A DNA stretch of 64,000 bases from Massilia sp. CFBP 13721 (GTDB lineage Bacteria; Pseudomonadota; Gammaproteobacteria; Burkholderiales; Burkholderiaceae_D), in contig NZ_JACYUY010000001.1 in assembly GCF_014842025.1 (NCBI RefSeq), positions 102,818-166,817 of the forward strand. The letters run 5' to 3'. A program made the translations under genes and the position numbers. Below the pieces are notes generated by a model, which saw only the letters and a program-made list of their open reading frames with translations, was not told where the DNA came from and did no database searches. This document shows positions 17,782 through 26,696 of the stretch, in pieces (position 1 is the first letter of the stretch; every line of letters begins with the position of its first letter).

Positions 17782-17964
17782 TTACTTCTTGCCCTTCAGG
17801 TGCTCGCGCACGGCATTCGCCGACACGCCCACCTCGGCCACCGCTTTTTCCAGCTCTTCGCGGGTCACGCCCAGGGCCTCGGTCCAGTGGCGCACTTCAT
17901 ACTCTTCGTGCACGTTGATGCGGCTGCGGTCCTGTTGACCGGCTTTTTGCAGATTATCGGACAT
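17782..17964 (-). CDS. DUF3606 domain protein
   Basis: Small protein of 60 residues. The family pattern is visible: SRINVHEEYEVRHWTEALGV, then a helix-loop-helix TREELEKAVAEVGVSANAVREHL. Function of the family is unknown; members are short, soluble and often found near stress genes. A near-perfect ribosome site (GAGGAGGT) four bases upstream fixes the ATG at 17964. It may run into the MscS gene downstream, but about 200 bases separate them. Confidence 0.82.
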   Translation of the reverse strand: MSDNLQKAGQQDRSRINVHEEYEVRHWTEALGVTREELEKAVAEVGVSANAVREHLKGKK

Positions 17965-18158
17965 GATGACCTCCTCTTGAAGAATGAATGTCGAGTTCGA
18001 GTCCACTATGCCAGCCGCAATAGCCATTGTCGGTTAAGCATTTCACGTATCAATCAAATTGCTCTGTAGCAGCTCAGCCGCTAAAAAGTTCCCGCTCGTC
18101 AGTACTATTATTTGAGCGAGGTCATCCGAAAGCGCATTCGAACGCAGGAAGTTGCAGT

Positions 18159-18176
18159 GCTGACTCATCAGTCAGC
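18159..18176. promoter_or_regulatory. Perfect inverted repeat GCTGACT-N4-AGTCAGC
   Basis: A 7-base stem with a 4-base centre lies about 85 bases before the start of the propeller-amidohydrolase gene. A related GTCAG occurs again 5 bases on. It could be an operator or a transcript hairpin; no regulator is linked. Confidence 0.3.
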
Positions 18177-18259
18177 ATTCCGTCAGTCGCCGCTCCGAAA
18201 CTGACGAGGTCAGCCATGCACTATTTCGGTGCATTTTGGCAACTCTCCCGGAGGCTACA

Positions 18260-21200
18260 ATGAAGATGCAACTGCACTTCCAGCGCACCCGTCCCGTCGC
18301 CCGCACTGTTTTCGCCACTGCCGTCGCCGCGGCCCTGCTGTCCGCCTGCCAATGGCCGGGCGGCGGCGTCGACCAGCTCAACGACCTGCGCGGCCCCACG
18401 CGCGACGTCACTGTCGAACTGCGCGAAGGCACCAACATGGCGGCCGCGCCGTCGCCCGACGGCAGCCGCATCGTGTTCTCGGCCCAGGGTGCGCTGTGGG
18501 TCATGCCCGTTGCCGGCGGCGCCGCCAGACGCATCACCGACTACCGCCTGGAACCGACGGCGCCGGTATGGTCGCCAGACGGCAAGCGCATCGCCTTCCA
18601 GAACTACGCGCCCGAGGGGAATTTCCATATCTGGACCATCGACCCGGATGGACGCAACCAGCGCGAACTGACCGACGGGCCCTTCGACGACCGCGAACCG
18701 GCCTGGCTGCCCGACGGCAGCGGCCTGGTATTTTCGTCGGACCGCAGCCGCGACGGCCAATATAAAATCTGGCGCGTCGACGCCGGCGGCGGCGCACCGA
18801 GCCGGGTCACGACCGGCCCCGGCGCCGAAAGCAATCCGGTGGTCTCGCCGGACGGCACGCGCCTGGCCTACGTCGACGGCGCCAACATCGTCACGCGCGC
18901 GCTGGCCGGTGGCGCCCCGACGGTCGTCGCCCCCGGCGCCGCGCCCGCCTGGACGCCGGACGGGACCGACCTGGTCTACCAGAACGCCGCGCGCCAGCTG
19001 GTGCTCGGCGGTATCCAGGTGACCCAGGACGAGGACCTCTTCCCATTCCCGGTACGCTTCCTGCCCAACGGCCTGCTGCTGTACACGTCCGATGGCCGCA
19101 TCCGCACGCGCGCCTTTGATGGCAGCGGCCGCACCGACATCGCCTTCACGGCGCAACTCAAACTGCGGCGGCCGGAATTCTCGAAACCCAAGGACCGCCA
19201 CTTCGACGATCTCCACCGCCGGCCGGTGCGCGGCATCAGCGCGCCGGTGCTCTCGCCCGATGGGCGCAGCATCGCCTTTGTCGCCCTCAACGACGTCTGG
19301 ACCATGCGCATCGGCGAGGCCCCGGTGCGGCTGACCGACGACGTCGACCGCGACGCCAACCCGCAATGGACGGCCGACGGCAGCGCCGTCTATTTTTCGT
19401 CGGAGCGCGGCAACGCCGGCCAACTCGCGGTCGACCGCATCGACCTGGCCAGCCGCACGCGCACGCGCCTGGCCGCCATCCCCGGGCGCTCGCTGGTCAC
19501 GCCCAAGCTGTCGCCCGACGGCACGCGCCTGGCCTACACGACCCTGTCGGGGCAGCTCGAGATCTGGACGCTGGCGACGGGCACCTCCGAAGTCATCCTG
19601 CAATCGCTCAGCACCCAGGTCAGCACGCCGCAATGGACGCCGGACGGGCAGCGCATCCTGCTGGTCGACAATGAGCGCATCAACAACCGCTTCCGCGAGG
19701 GCTACAACAAGCTGCGCGTGATCGACCTGGCCACGCGCCAGGGCACGTTTTACGCCGTCGCCCCGGAGCCGCGCCAGATCGCCGAACGCGACGAGGGCGC
19801 CGCCGCACTGGCGCCCGACGGCAGCAAGGTCGCCTTCATCATGGATTCGCGCCTGCACGTGATGCCGCTCGGGGCCAATGGCGCGCCGACCGGTCCCGCA
19901 CGCCAGGTGAGCGACGACATGGCCGACTTGCCGACCTGGGGCGGCGACTCGCAGACCATCCTGTATAAATCGGCCGAACGGGTGCGCACCGTGCGCGCCG
20001 ACGGCAGCGACCGGCGCGACATCGAGGTGAAACTGAGCTGGCGCCAGGCCGCGCCTGCGGGCCGCACGGTCATTCACGCCGGCGCGCTGTGGGATGGCGT
20101 CGGTTCATCTCTGCGGCGCGACGTCGATATCGTGGTCGAAGGCAACCGCATCGTGTCGGTGGAACCGCATAGCGCCCACGATGCGGACGTGCGTGTGGTC
20201 GATGCCAGCGGCTTGACCGTGATGCCGGGCCTGATCGAAACCCACCTGCATCCGCTGACCCTGTACCAGGGCGGCCAGTTCGGCCAGATCGCGCAGCTGA
20301 TGCTGTCCTACGGGATCACGACGGCGCAATCGGTGGCCGGCCCGCTGCACCAGAGCATCGAGATGCGCGAGGCGCTGGAGGCCGGCAACCTGATCGGACC
20401 GCGCCTGTTCGTCTCGCCGCCGCTGTGGGAGGGTAATCGCCTGTTCTACAGCTTCGCGCGCACGCTGCGCACCCCGGGCATCGCCGACATCGAGATCGCC
20501 AAGGCGAAACGCATGGATGCCGACTTCTTGAAGAGCTATGTGCGTGCGCCGATCCCCGTCATGGAACGCATCGCGCAAGGGGCGCTCGACCTGGGTGTGC
20601 CGAGCGGGACCCACATGGTGCAGCCGGGCGCCGCCACGGGTCTGGCCGGCACCACCCACCTGTCGGCGACCCAGCGCATGGGCTATGGCTGGTCGAAGTC
20701 GCTGGCGCGCGCGATCACCTACCAGGACGCCGCCGACGTCTACGGCAAGGCCGATTTCCGCCTGATCGACACGCTGTTCTCCAGCAGCGCCCTGGCCGGG
20801 CTCGACCCGGGCATCGTGGCCGATCCGCGCTTCATCCTGGTGCCGCCGAACTTCGTGCCGGGATTGCAGAACGCGCTGCCGCCGACGCCGGCCCAGCTGG
20901 CGACGATCGCCAACGACGCCACCCAGCAAGCCAAGGTGCGCGCGGCCGGGGCGCTGGTCGCCAACGGCACCGACTCGCCGCTGGTGGTGCCGGGCATCTC
21001 GCTGCACCTGAACATGCGCGGCGCGGCACTGGTGCAGGACAACCTGGCGGTGCTGCAATCGGTGACGCGCGACGCCGCCCGCATCGCCCTGGTCGACAAG
21101 GACCTGGGCACGGTGGAAGAGGGCAAGCTGGCCGACCTGGTGGTGGTGGGCGGCAATCCGCTGGCGGATGTGCGCGCGGCGGCCGACGTGCGTTTGGTGG

Positions 21201-21358
21201 TCAAGAACGGGCGCGTGTACACGCTGGACGAGATCCTGGCGCCGGCGCGCACGCCGGCGCAGCTGGCGGCGCGCAGGCTGGCGTTGCAGGCGCGGGAGAA
21301 GTTGTGCCGGGAGGAGCCGCGCCATTGCGAGGCGGAGGAGGGTGGGCACGCGCATTGA
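18260..21358 (+). CDS. Lipoprotein with TolB-like beta-propeller fused to an amidohydrolase
   Basis: Protein of 1032 residues. A lipoprotein signal ends in LLSAC (Cys about residue 27). Residues 50-590 hold repeated PD40/TolB propeller blades (SPDGSRIVFSAQG, SPDGKRIAFQNYA, LPDGSGLVFSSDR, SPDGTRLAY). A metal-dependent amidohydrolase follows, with HxH in MPGLIETHLHP and a late Asp in ANGTDSPLVVPG. It probably cleaves a peptide-like or cyclic amide outside the cytoplasm; the substrate is unknown. I chose the ATG at 18260 because GGAGG lies five bases upstream. It is transcribed alone. Confidence 0.88.
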   Translation: MKMQLHFQRTRPVARTVFATAVAAALLSACQWPGGGVDQLNDLRGPTRDVTVELREGTNMAAAPSPDGSRIVFSAQGALWVMPVAGGAARRITDYRLEPTAPVWSPDGKRIAFQNYAPEGNFHIWTIDPDGRNQRELTDGPFDDREPAWLPDGSGLVFSSDRSRDGQYKIWRVDAGGGAPSRVTTGPGAESNPVVSPDGTRLAYVDGANIVTRALAGGAPTVVAPGAAPAWTPDGTDLVYQNAARQLVLGGIQVTQDEDLFPFPVRFLPNGLLLYTSDGRIRTRAFDGSGRTDIAFTAQLKLRRPEFSKPKDRHFDDLHRRPVRGISAPVLSPDGRSIAFVALNDVWTMRIGEAPVRLTDDVDRDANPQWTADGSAVYFSSERGNAGQLAVDRIDLASRTRTRLAAIPGRSLVTPKLSPDGTRLAYTTLSGQLEIWTLATGTSEVILQSLSTQVSTPQWTPDGQRILLVDNERINNRFREGYNKLRVIDLATRQGTFYAVAPEPRQIAERDEGAAALAPDGSKVAFIMDSRLHVMPLGANGAPTGPARQVSDDMADLPTWGGDSQTILYKSAERVRTVRADGSDRRDIEVKLSWRQAAPAGRTVIHAGALWDGVGSSLRRDVDIVVEGNRIVSVEPHSAHDADVRVVDASGLTVMPGLIETHLHPLTLYQGGQFGQIAQLMLSYGITTAQSVAGPLHQSIEMREALEAGNLIGPRLFVSPPLWEGNRLFYSFARTLRTPGIADIEIAKAKRMDADFLKSYVRAPIPVMERIAQGALDLGVPSGTHMVQPGAATGLAGTTHLSATQRMGYGWSKSLARAITYQDAADVYGKADFRLIDTLFSSSALAGLDPGIVADPRFILVPPNFVPGLQNALPPTPAQLATIANDATQQAKVRAAGALVANGTDSPLVVPGISLHLNMRGAALVQDNLAVLQSVTRDAARIALVDKDLGTVEEGKLADLVVVGGNPLADVRAAADVRLVVKNGRVYTLDEILAPARTPAQLAARRLALQAREKLCREEPRHCEAEEGGHAH

Positions 21359-21403
21359 GGGGCCGGCGGTAGAGGTGCCGGCAGTAGAGGTGCTGGCAGT
21401 AAG

Positions 21404-21424
21404 CGGCGGGCATGCCCGCCCTAC
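21404..21424. repeat. Decayed right-hand unit of the GTAGGGTGG family, copy 6
   Basis: CGGCGGGCATGCCCGCCCTAC matches the right unit of copy 9 (GTGGGCATGCCCACCCTAC) with paired G/C changes. It follows short direct repeats of GGCAGTAGAGGTGC-like sequence at 21365-21400, 3' of the amidohydrolase. Confidence 0.45.
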
Positions 21425-21551
21425 GGACGCGGGCCGTGGGGTGGGCATGCACCGTTCCGGGGCGTATCGTTCCGATATTGCAATAAAACCCTTGGCTCCC
21501 CGATGGCGTTTCAGGTACGCTTGTCTTATCGGCACTATTGAGGAGCAACCA

Positions 21552-21869
21552 ATGTCTTACGAAACCTCCCAACCCGAACGCAGCGCGGTCGACGCGCTGC
21601 CGGGCCTCGTCGCACTCGACTTCGGCACCAACTGGTGCGGCTATTGCCGCGCCGGCGAGCCGCTCATTGCGGGCGCGTTGAAAGACTACCCGGATGCGCG
21701 CCACATCCAGGTCGAGGACGGCCCCGGCCGCCCGCTCGGCCGCTCGTTCCGCATCAAATTGTGGCCAACCGTCGTGGTCCTGAAAGACGGCGTCGAGGTC
21801 GCGCGCGTGACCCGTCCCGACAGCGTCGAGGAAGTGCGCGAAGCACTGGCGAAGGCGGTGAGCGCATGA
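21552..21869 (+). CDS. Thioredoxin family protein
   Basis: Protein of 105 residues with a thioredoxin fold. The active site is NWCGYC (about residues 30-35), with Tyr in place of the usual Pro, which shifts redox potential in relatives. The cis-proline lies in IKLWPTVVVLKDG. There is no signal peptide, so it is cytoplasmic. AGGAG precedes the ATG. Its stop overlaps the start of the MFS transporter by the sequence ATGA, so the two are translationally coupled. Confidence 0.9.
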   Translation: MSYETSQPERSAVDALPGLVALDFGTNWCGYCRAGEPLIAGALKDYPDARHIQVEDGPGRPLGRSFRIKLWPTVVVLKDGVEVARVTRPDSVEEVREALAKAVSA

Positions 21870-23173
21870 GCCAGCCGAAGGCGCCCGCCAATAAAGCCCC
21901 TGCCAATAAAGCCCGTACGGTTCTCTTCGCCAGCCTGATCGGCACGACCATCGAATTCTTCGACTTCTACATCTACGCCACCGCCGCGGTGCTGGTGTTC
22001 CCGAAACTGTTCTTCCCGGCGGCCGACCCGGCCGCCGCCGTGCTGCAATCCTTCGCCACCTTCGCCATCGCGTTCTTCGCGCGTCCGGTCGGCTCGGCCC
22101 TGTTCGGCCACTTCGGCGACCGCATCGGCCGTAAGGCCACGCTGGTCGCGGCCCTCTTGACGATGGGCGTCTCGACCATCGTGATCGGCATGCTGCCGAC
22201 CTATGCCTCGATCGGCACGATGGCGCCGCTGCTGCTGGCGCTGTGCCGCTTCGGCCAGGGCCTCGGCCTGGGCGGCGAGTGGGGCGGGGCGGTGCTGCTG
22301 GCGACCGAAAACGCACCGCCGGGCAAGCGCGCCTGGTACGGCATGTTCCCGCAGCTGGGCGCGCCGATCGGCTTCTTCCTGTCGGGCAGCGTGTTCCTGC
22401 TGCTGACGCAAACCCTGACCGAAGAACAGTTCTTCGCCTGGGGCTGGCGCGTGCCCTTCCTGTCGAGCGCAATCCTGGTCGCGGTCGGCCTGTATGTGCG
22501 CCTGAAAATTCACGAGACGCCGGACTTCCAGGCCGTGCTCGACAAGAACGAGCGGGTCAAGGTGCCGGTCGTGACCGTGTTCAAGGAACATGGCCGCGCC
22601 CTGGTCCTCGGCACCCTGATGGCGACCTCGACTTTCGTGCTGTTCTACCTGCTGACCGTGTTCGCGCTGTCCTGGGGGACCACCGGCCTGGGCTATTCGC
22701 GCACCCAGTTCCTGGTGCTGCAGCTGGGCGCCGTGATCTTCTTCGGGCTGCTGATCCCACCGTCGGCGTTGATCGCCGACCGCTTCGGCCGCCGCACCGC
22801 GATGATCGGGGTGACTGCCGGGATCATGGTGTTCGGACTGTTCTTCGGATCCCTCTTCATCGCCAACAACCTGTTCATGGCCGGCCTGTTCCTGGTCATC
22901 GGCCTGTCGCTGATGGGCCTGACCTACGGACCGCTGGGCACGCTGCTGGCCGAGCTGTTCCCGCCGGAGGTGCGCTACACCGGTTCTTCGCTCACCTTCA
23001 ACCTGGCCGGCATCCTGGGCGCGTCGCTGGCGCCGTATGTGGCGACGTCGCTGGCGACGAAGCATGGGATCGCGTATGTGGGTTACTACCTGACCGGTGC
23101 GGCGCTGCTGAGCCTGGTGGCGCTGATGCTGGTGCGTAGCGAAGGGCGCCGCGCGGGTGTAGCGCGGGCTTGA
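21866..23173 (+). CDS. MFS transporter of the metabolite:H+ symporter (ProP/ShiA-like) group
   Basis: Membrane protein of 435 residues with about 12 helices. The family signatures are clear: GTTIEFFDFYIYATAAVLVF near the start, RPVGSALFGHFGDRIGRK in the first loop and GGEWGGAVLL later. Such proteins import organic acids or osmolytes with protons; the solute is not predictable. The N-terminus has a short repeat, APANKAPANKA. The start overlaps the thioredoxin stop by four bases. Confidence 0.9.
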   Translation: MSQPKAPANKAPANKARTVLFASLIGTTIEFFDFYIYATAAVLVFPKLFFPAADPAAAVLQSFATFAIAFFARPVGSALFGHFGDRIGRKATLVAALLTMGVSTIVIGMLPTYASIGTMAPLLLALCRFGQGLGLGGEWGGAVLLATENAPPGKRAWYGMFPQLGAPIGFFLSGSVFLLLTQTLTEEQFFAWGWRVPFLSSAILVAVGLYVRLKIHETPDFQAVLDKNERVKVPVVTVFKEHGRALVLGTLMATSTFVLFYLLTVFALSWGTTGLGYSRTQFLVLQLGAVIFFGLLIPPSALIADRFGRRTAMIGVTAGIMVFGLFFGSLFIANNLFMAGLFLVIGLSLMGLTYGPLGTLLAELFPPEVRYTGSSLTFNLAGILGASLAPYVATSLATKHGIAYVGYYLTGAALLSLVALMLVRSEGRRAGVARA

Positions 23174-23232
23174 TTTGGTTTGATGTGCGGGCGTCGTGGG
23201 CCGTTGCCTGCGACGTCTGTGGTCAGTTTTGT

Positions 23233-23321
23233 CCGCGTGGGCACAGGGCGCCCACCCTACAAGTCACGTTAAGGATCTGGCCTGCGGTAAGGCTCGTAGG
23301 GTGGGCGCCCCGAGCCCACGC
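23233..23321. repeat. GTAGGGTGG element, copy 7, units in reversed order
   Basis: A right-type unit (CGCGTGGGCACAGGGCGCCC then ACCCTAC) comes first. A left-type unit (GTAGGGTGGGCGCCCCGAGC then CCACGC) follows 35 bases later. The two GTAGGG ends therefore face each other. It lies between the convergent MFS and App1-like genes. Confidence 0.85.
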
Positions 23322-23377
23322 AGATTGGGCCTGTTGATAGCGCTGCAGGCAACAGCCACGACACCTCCCGCACACTC

Positions 23378-24838
23378 TCACACCGACGGCAGCAGGCTGT
23401 CATCCTCCTTCTTGTCCGACCTCACCCCCGCCAGCCGGTCCACCCTGATCAAGCCCTCGGCCGCCGCGTGCGAGGCGGCGAAGACGCTGTCCGGCGCCAG
23501 GATCAGCTGGGCGCCGGTGCTGCTGACTTCCTCGATCAGGCGGTCGAGCGCCTCGATGCGCGCCGGGTCCGGGTTGACGTTGCGGATGTAGATCATGCGC
23601 ACCGCGTGTGGATGCCGGCGCACGATGTCGGCATAGATTTCCGGGTCCTTCTCGCCGCTGTCGCCGATCAGCACGAACTGCATGTCCGGATAAAAACGCA
23701 GGATCAGTTCGATCTTGTCGCGCTTGTGGCTGCCGTGGTTGCTCGGCTTGAGCACATCCCGCAGGCCCAGTTCGCGCAGCAGCAGCGGGCCGACCGGAAT
23801 GCCCTGCAGGCGCAGGAAGTCGACCAGGAAGCCGAACAGGTGCCAGGGGCTGCTCGAGACATAGAACATCGGATTATCTTCGTTGCCGCTGGCGCCGTCG
23901 CGCAGCGCGCGGTAAAAGGCGGCCACGCCCTTGAAGGGTTTGCGCGTGTGGGCGTTGGTGCGCGCCAGCATCAGCACCATGTTCAGCTTGTTGGTGACGT
24001 TGGTCCACAAGACCGTGTCGTCGATGTCGCTGATGATGCCGAAGCGCGCCGTGGCGGCCGGCACGAAGGCTTCGGCCGAGGCGCGGATCGGCGCGCCGTC
24101 GGCGCCGCGCCAGTCCGGCAGTTCGAGGTTCACGCGGTGCGAACCGCCGGCCAGCGCGGCGGCGGATTCGATCCTGAATTCGAAATAGCCGCCGCCGTCG
24201 GTTACCGTATCCCAACTGCGTCCGTCGAATTGCGCGACCACGCGCGCGCCCGCCACTTCGTCGGCTTCGAGCCGGTGGTAAAGCGCGACCAGGTTGCTCC
24301 AGCTGCTGTCCTGGCCGGTCTGCTCGCGGAAACTCGCCTCGTCGAGCACGCGGCCCCTGATCCAGAGCATGTGCGCATTGCCGAAGCCGAGATAAGGCAG
24401 CACCAGCAGCGGACGGTCGCTGCCCACGCTGCGCAGCCGCCGCAGCGCAGCGCTGGCGAAGCGGCCGGCGCGCCAGGCCAGGCGCTCGTGCAGGGCCGGT
24501 TCGCCGGGCACGGCTTGCGCCTGCACCGGTTCGGATACCGGGGCGAACGTCGGGGCGGGAGCGGGCACCTTCTCGGGATGTTCGATCCAGAGCCGCCCGG
24601 CCGGCAGCCCGGCGGCGCGCAGCACCTGCTCGAACTGGCCGGAAGCTTCGCGCGGCAAGGCCTGCGGCAACACGGCCACGCGCGCGCCGGCCGCTTCGAG
24701 TTGCGCAACGTCGGCGGCGCTGGCGACGCCGGGGTTCAGATAGAGAGAAGCGCCGGCCGGCACGATGCGCGCGCCGATGTCGGCGAAGCCGGCGCGGGTC
24801 AGGATCAGGAAGGCGGTGTCGGGGCTGGATGTGGTCAT
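23378..24838 (-). CDS. App1-like phosphatidate phosphatase family protein (DUF2183)
   Basis: Protein of about 486 residues. The C-terminal half is the DUF2183 domain, a HAD-like fold with DxDxT in ISDIDDTVLW (about 282), FYVSSSPWHL, the Lys/His-rich SNHGSHKRDKI, and IGDSGEKDPEIY. In yeast App1 this domain removes phosphate from phosphatidic acid. The N-terminal 120 residues resemble no family I recognise. I start at the ATG at 24838; an upstream in-frame ATG at 24988 would add 50 Arg-rich residues with no family likeness. Confidence 0.82.
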   Translation of the reverse strand: MTTSSPDTAFLILTRAGFADIGARIVPAGASLYLNPGVASAADVAQLEAAGARVAVLPQALPREASGQFEQVLRAAGLPAGRLWIEHPEKVPAPAPTFAPVSEPVQAQAVPGEPALHERLAWRAGRFASAALRRLRSVGSDRPLLVLPYLGFGNAHMLWIRGRVLDEASFREQTGQDSSWSNLVALYHRLEADEVAGARVVAQFDGRSWDTVTDGGGYFEFRIESAAALAGGSHRVNLELPDWRGADGAPIRASAEAFVPAATARFGIISDIDDTVLWTNVTNKLNMVLMLARTNAHTRKPFKGVAAFYRALRDGASGNEDNPMFYVSSSPWHLFGFLVDFLRLQGIPVGPLLLRELGLRDVLKPSNHGSHKRDKIELILRFYPDMQFVLIGDSGEKDPEIYADIVRRHPHAVRMIYIRNVNPDPARIEALDRLIEEVSSTGAQLILAPDSVFAASHAAAEGLIRVDRLAGVRSDKKEDDSLLPSV

Positions 24839-25044
24839 CGGTATGCTTTGGCGCGGCAAAGGTCTGGACGCCAAGTATCGCGTATCTGGTCGGTTTGCCA
24901 ACGCACGGCTGACCGGCCCCACTGTCGAGCGACGCACTGTGCACGCTAGCGCACAGTCCGAATCAAGCGAACCGGGCATACTATGCATGTTGCTTACTTG
25001 TCATCGACTTAATTTCACTTATTTGCTCCCAGGATTCGCTCACC

Positions 25045-26130
25045 ATGTCTTTTGTCGTCATCGCAACGCTGGTCATACTGATTGTGATTGCAACGCTGAT
25101 GCCGCTGTCGCGGCATACCGAATGGTGGGTGCGCGACCTCGATTTCCCGCGCCTGCAGATCGCCATCGTCGCGCTCGGCGTGCTGGTCGCCGAAGCCTTC
25201 TTCCTCGACATGGGCGAGCGCGAATCGCCGTTCCTGATGATCGTCACCGGCGCCTGCCTGGCCTACCAGGCCTGGTGGATCATTCCCTACACGCGGCCTT
25301 TCCCGAACGAGGTCAAGCTGGCCGTGGACGCGGCGCCGGGTGACCGCATCCGCATCCTCACCGCCAACGTGCTGACCCCGAACCGCAACGTCGATCGCCT
25401 GGTCGCCCTGATCCGAGAACACCAGCCGCACGTGTTCGTGACCCTCGAGAGCGACCAGTGGTGGCAGGACCGGCTCGACGTGCTGGAGCCGCAGTATCCG
25501 TATGCGCTCAAATGCCCACTCGACAACCTGTACGGCATGCACGTGTATTCGAAGCTGCCGCTGGAAGACACGGCGATCCAGTTCCTGGTCGAAGACGACA
25601 TCCCGTCGATGCATGCGATGGTGGTGCTGCCATCCGGGCGCAAGGTGCGCATGCACTTCCTGCATCCGGCCCCGCCCAGCCCGACCGAGCACGACGAATC
25701 GACCGAACGCGACGCCGAACTGCTGGTGGTGGCGAAAAGCGTGGCCGGCCTGGAAACGCCGGTCATCGTCGCGGGCGACCTGAACGACGTCGCCTGGTCG
25801 ACCACGACGCGCCTGTTCCGAAAGATCAGCGGCCTGCTCGACCCGCGGGTAGGGCGGGGCATGTTCAACACCTTCCATGCCGACCACTGGTTCCTGCGCT
25901 GGCCGCTCGACCACCTGTTCCACAGCCGCCATTTCACGCTCGGCTTCATCCGCCGCCTGCCGCATTTCGGATCCGACCATTTCCCGGTACTGGTCGAACT
26001 GCTCTACGACGAGGTGCGCGGCGCGCAGCAGGAAGGGCTGGAAGCCGATGCGGACGACCATGCACTGGCCGAGGAAAAGATCGCGGCCGAGCCGGTGACG
26101 GTGGACGACGTGCACGAGCCGCAGGCGTAG
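25045..26130 (+). CDS. Membrane-anchored endonuclease/exonuclease/phosphatase family protein
   Basis: Protein of 361 residues. Three hydrophobic segments fill residues 2-85, so the catalytic domain is anchored. The EEP fold begins at IRILTANVLTPNRN (about 101). Active-site motifs are TLESD, GDLNDVAWS (about 244), LDHLFHS and the final GSDHFPVLVEL. These enzymes cleave phosphodiester or phosphoester bonds with magnesium. Topology suggests action outside or at the inner membrane; the substrate is unknown. Confidence 0.85.
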   Translation: MSFVVIATLVILIVIATLMPLSRHTEWWVRDLDFPRLQIAIVALGVLVAEAFFLDMGERESPFLMIVTGACLAYQAWWIIPYTRPFPNEVKLAVDAAPGDRIRILTANVLTPNRNVDRLVALIREHQPHVFVTLESDQWWQDRLDVLEPQYPYALKCPLDNLYGMHVYSKLPLEDTAIQFLVEDDIPSMHAMVVLPSGRKVRMHFLHPAPPSPTEHDESTERDAELLVVAKSVAGLETPVIVAGDLNDVAWSTTTRLFRKISGLLDPRVGRGMFNTFHADHWFLRWPLDHLFHSRHFTLGFIRRLPHFGSDHFPVLVELLYDEVRGAQQEGLEADADDHALAEEKIAAEPVTVDDVHEPQA

Positions 26131-26289
26131 CGCCGGTCGAGGCCAGAGATGGAGGCCAGTTGGGTCTACTGAAAATGTAACTAACCAACAAGCTAAGAAC
26201 AACCAAACAACCACAGCCACCAAGAAAGATGGTCAGGACTACAACGCTTGCAATGAGGCAACGGGAAGGCTTGCCAGGCGCTGGCTTTC

Positions 26290-26426
26290 GTAGGGTGGGC
26301 TCCGCCCACGCGGACGCACGCCATGCATCCCTGCGACGTCCGCAGGGGACTGCTTGCCGGTCAATGCCAGGATGTGTTTCGTCTGTGCTGATGCTCAGAC
26401 CGCGTGGGCGCGAGAGCCCACCCTAC
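26290..26426. repeat. GTAGGGTGG inverted-repeat element, copy 8
   Basis: The left unit is GTAGGGTGGGCTCCGCCCAC then GCGG; the right unit is CCGCGTGGGCGCGAGAGCCC then ACCCTAC. It lies in the 321-base gap between the EEP-family gene and a small minus-strand gene. The rest of the gap shows nothing recognisable. Confidence 0.9.
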
Positions 26427-26451
26427 GAAAGCCCGCTGACGCCTGTCGGCA

Positions 26452-26646
26452 TCACGCCTCGCGCCTGAACTCCGGCGCCGGCAACGGATGGCGGCGCTCG
26501 TCAGGCCGGGTCAGTACCCGGCGCGCGACCTCGAAGGGCACGCCCATCCCGGCCATCATGTGGGCTGGCGAGCCTCCCTGGGAGGCAGGCGTCTTGATTG
26601 CCGCGTCGATCAGCAAGGCGGTCTTGTAGTCGGTTCGTCGATCCAT
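26452..26646 (-). CDS. Small hypothetical protein
   Basis: Open frame of 64 residues beginning MDRRTDYKTALLIDAAIK and ending in a basic, proline-rich tail. The middle (GMGVPFEVARRVLTRPDERR) looks like a short helical, arginine-rich motif found in small Burkholderiales proteins, as far as I recall. No good ribosome site is visible before the ATG. It lies 50 bases downstream of the DUF481 gene in the same direction and could be its last operon member. The call is tentative. Confidence 0.45.
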   Translation of the reverse strand: MDRRTDYKTALLIDAAIKTPASQGGSPAHMMAGMGVPFEVARRVLTRPDERRHPLPAPEFRREA

Positions 26647-26696
26647 GCGCGCATTGTCGCACGGGAGCGGGGCAGGCCCGTCTCGCCTGTCCCGGC

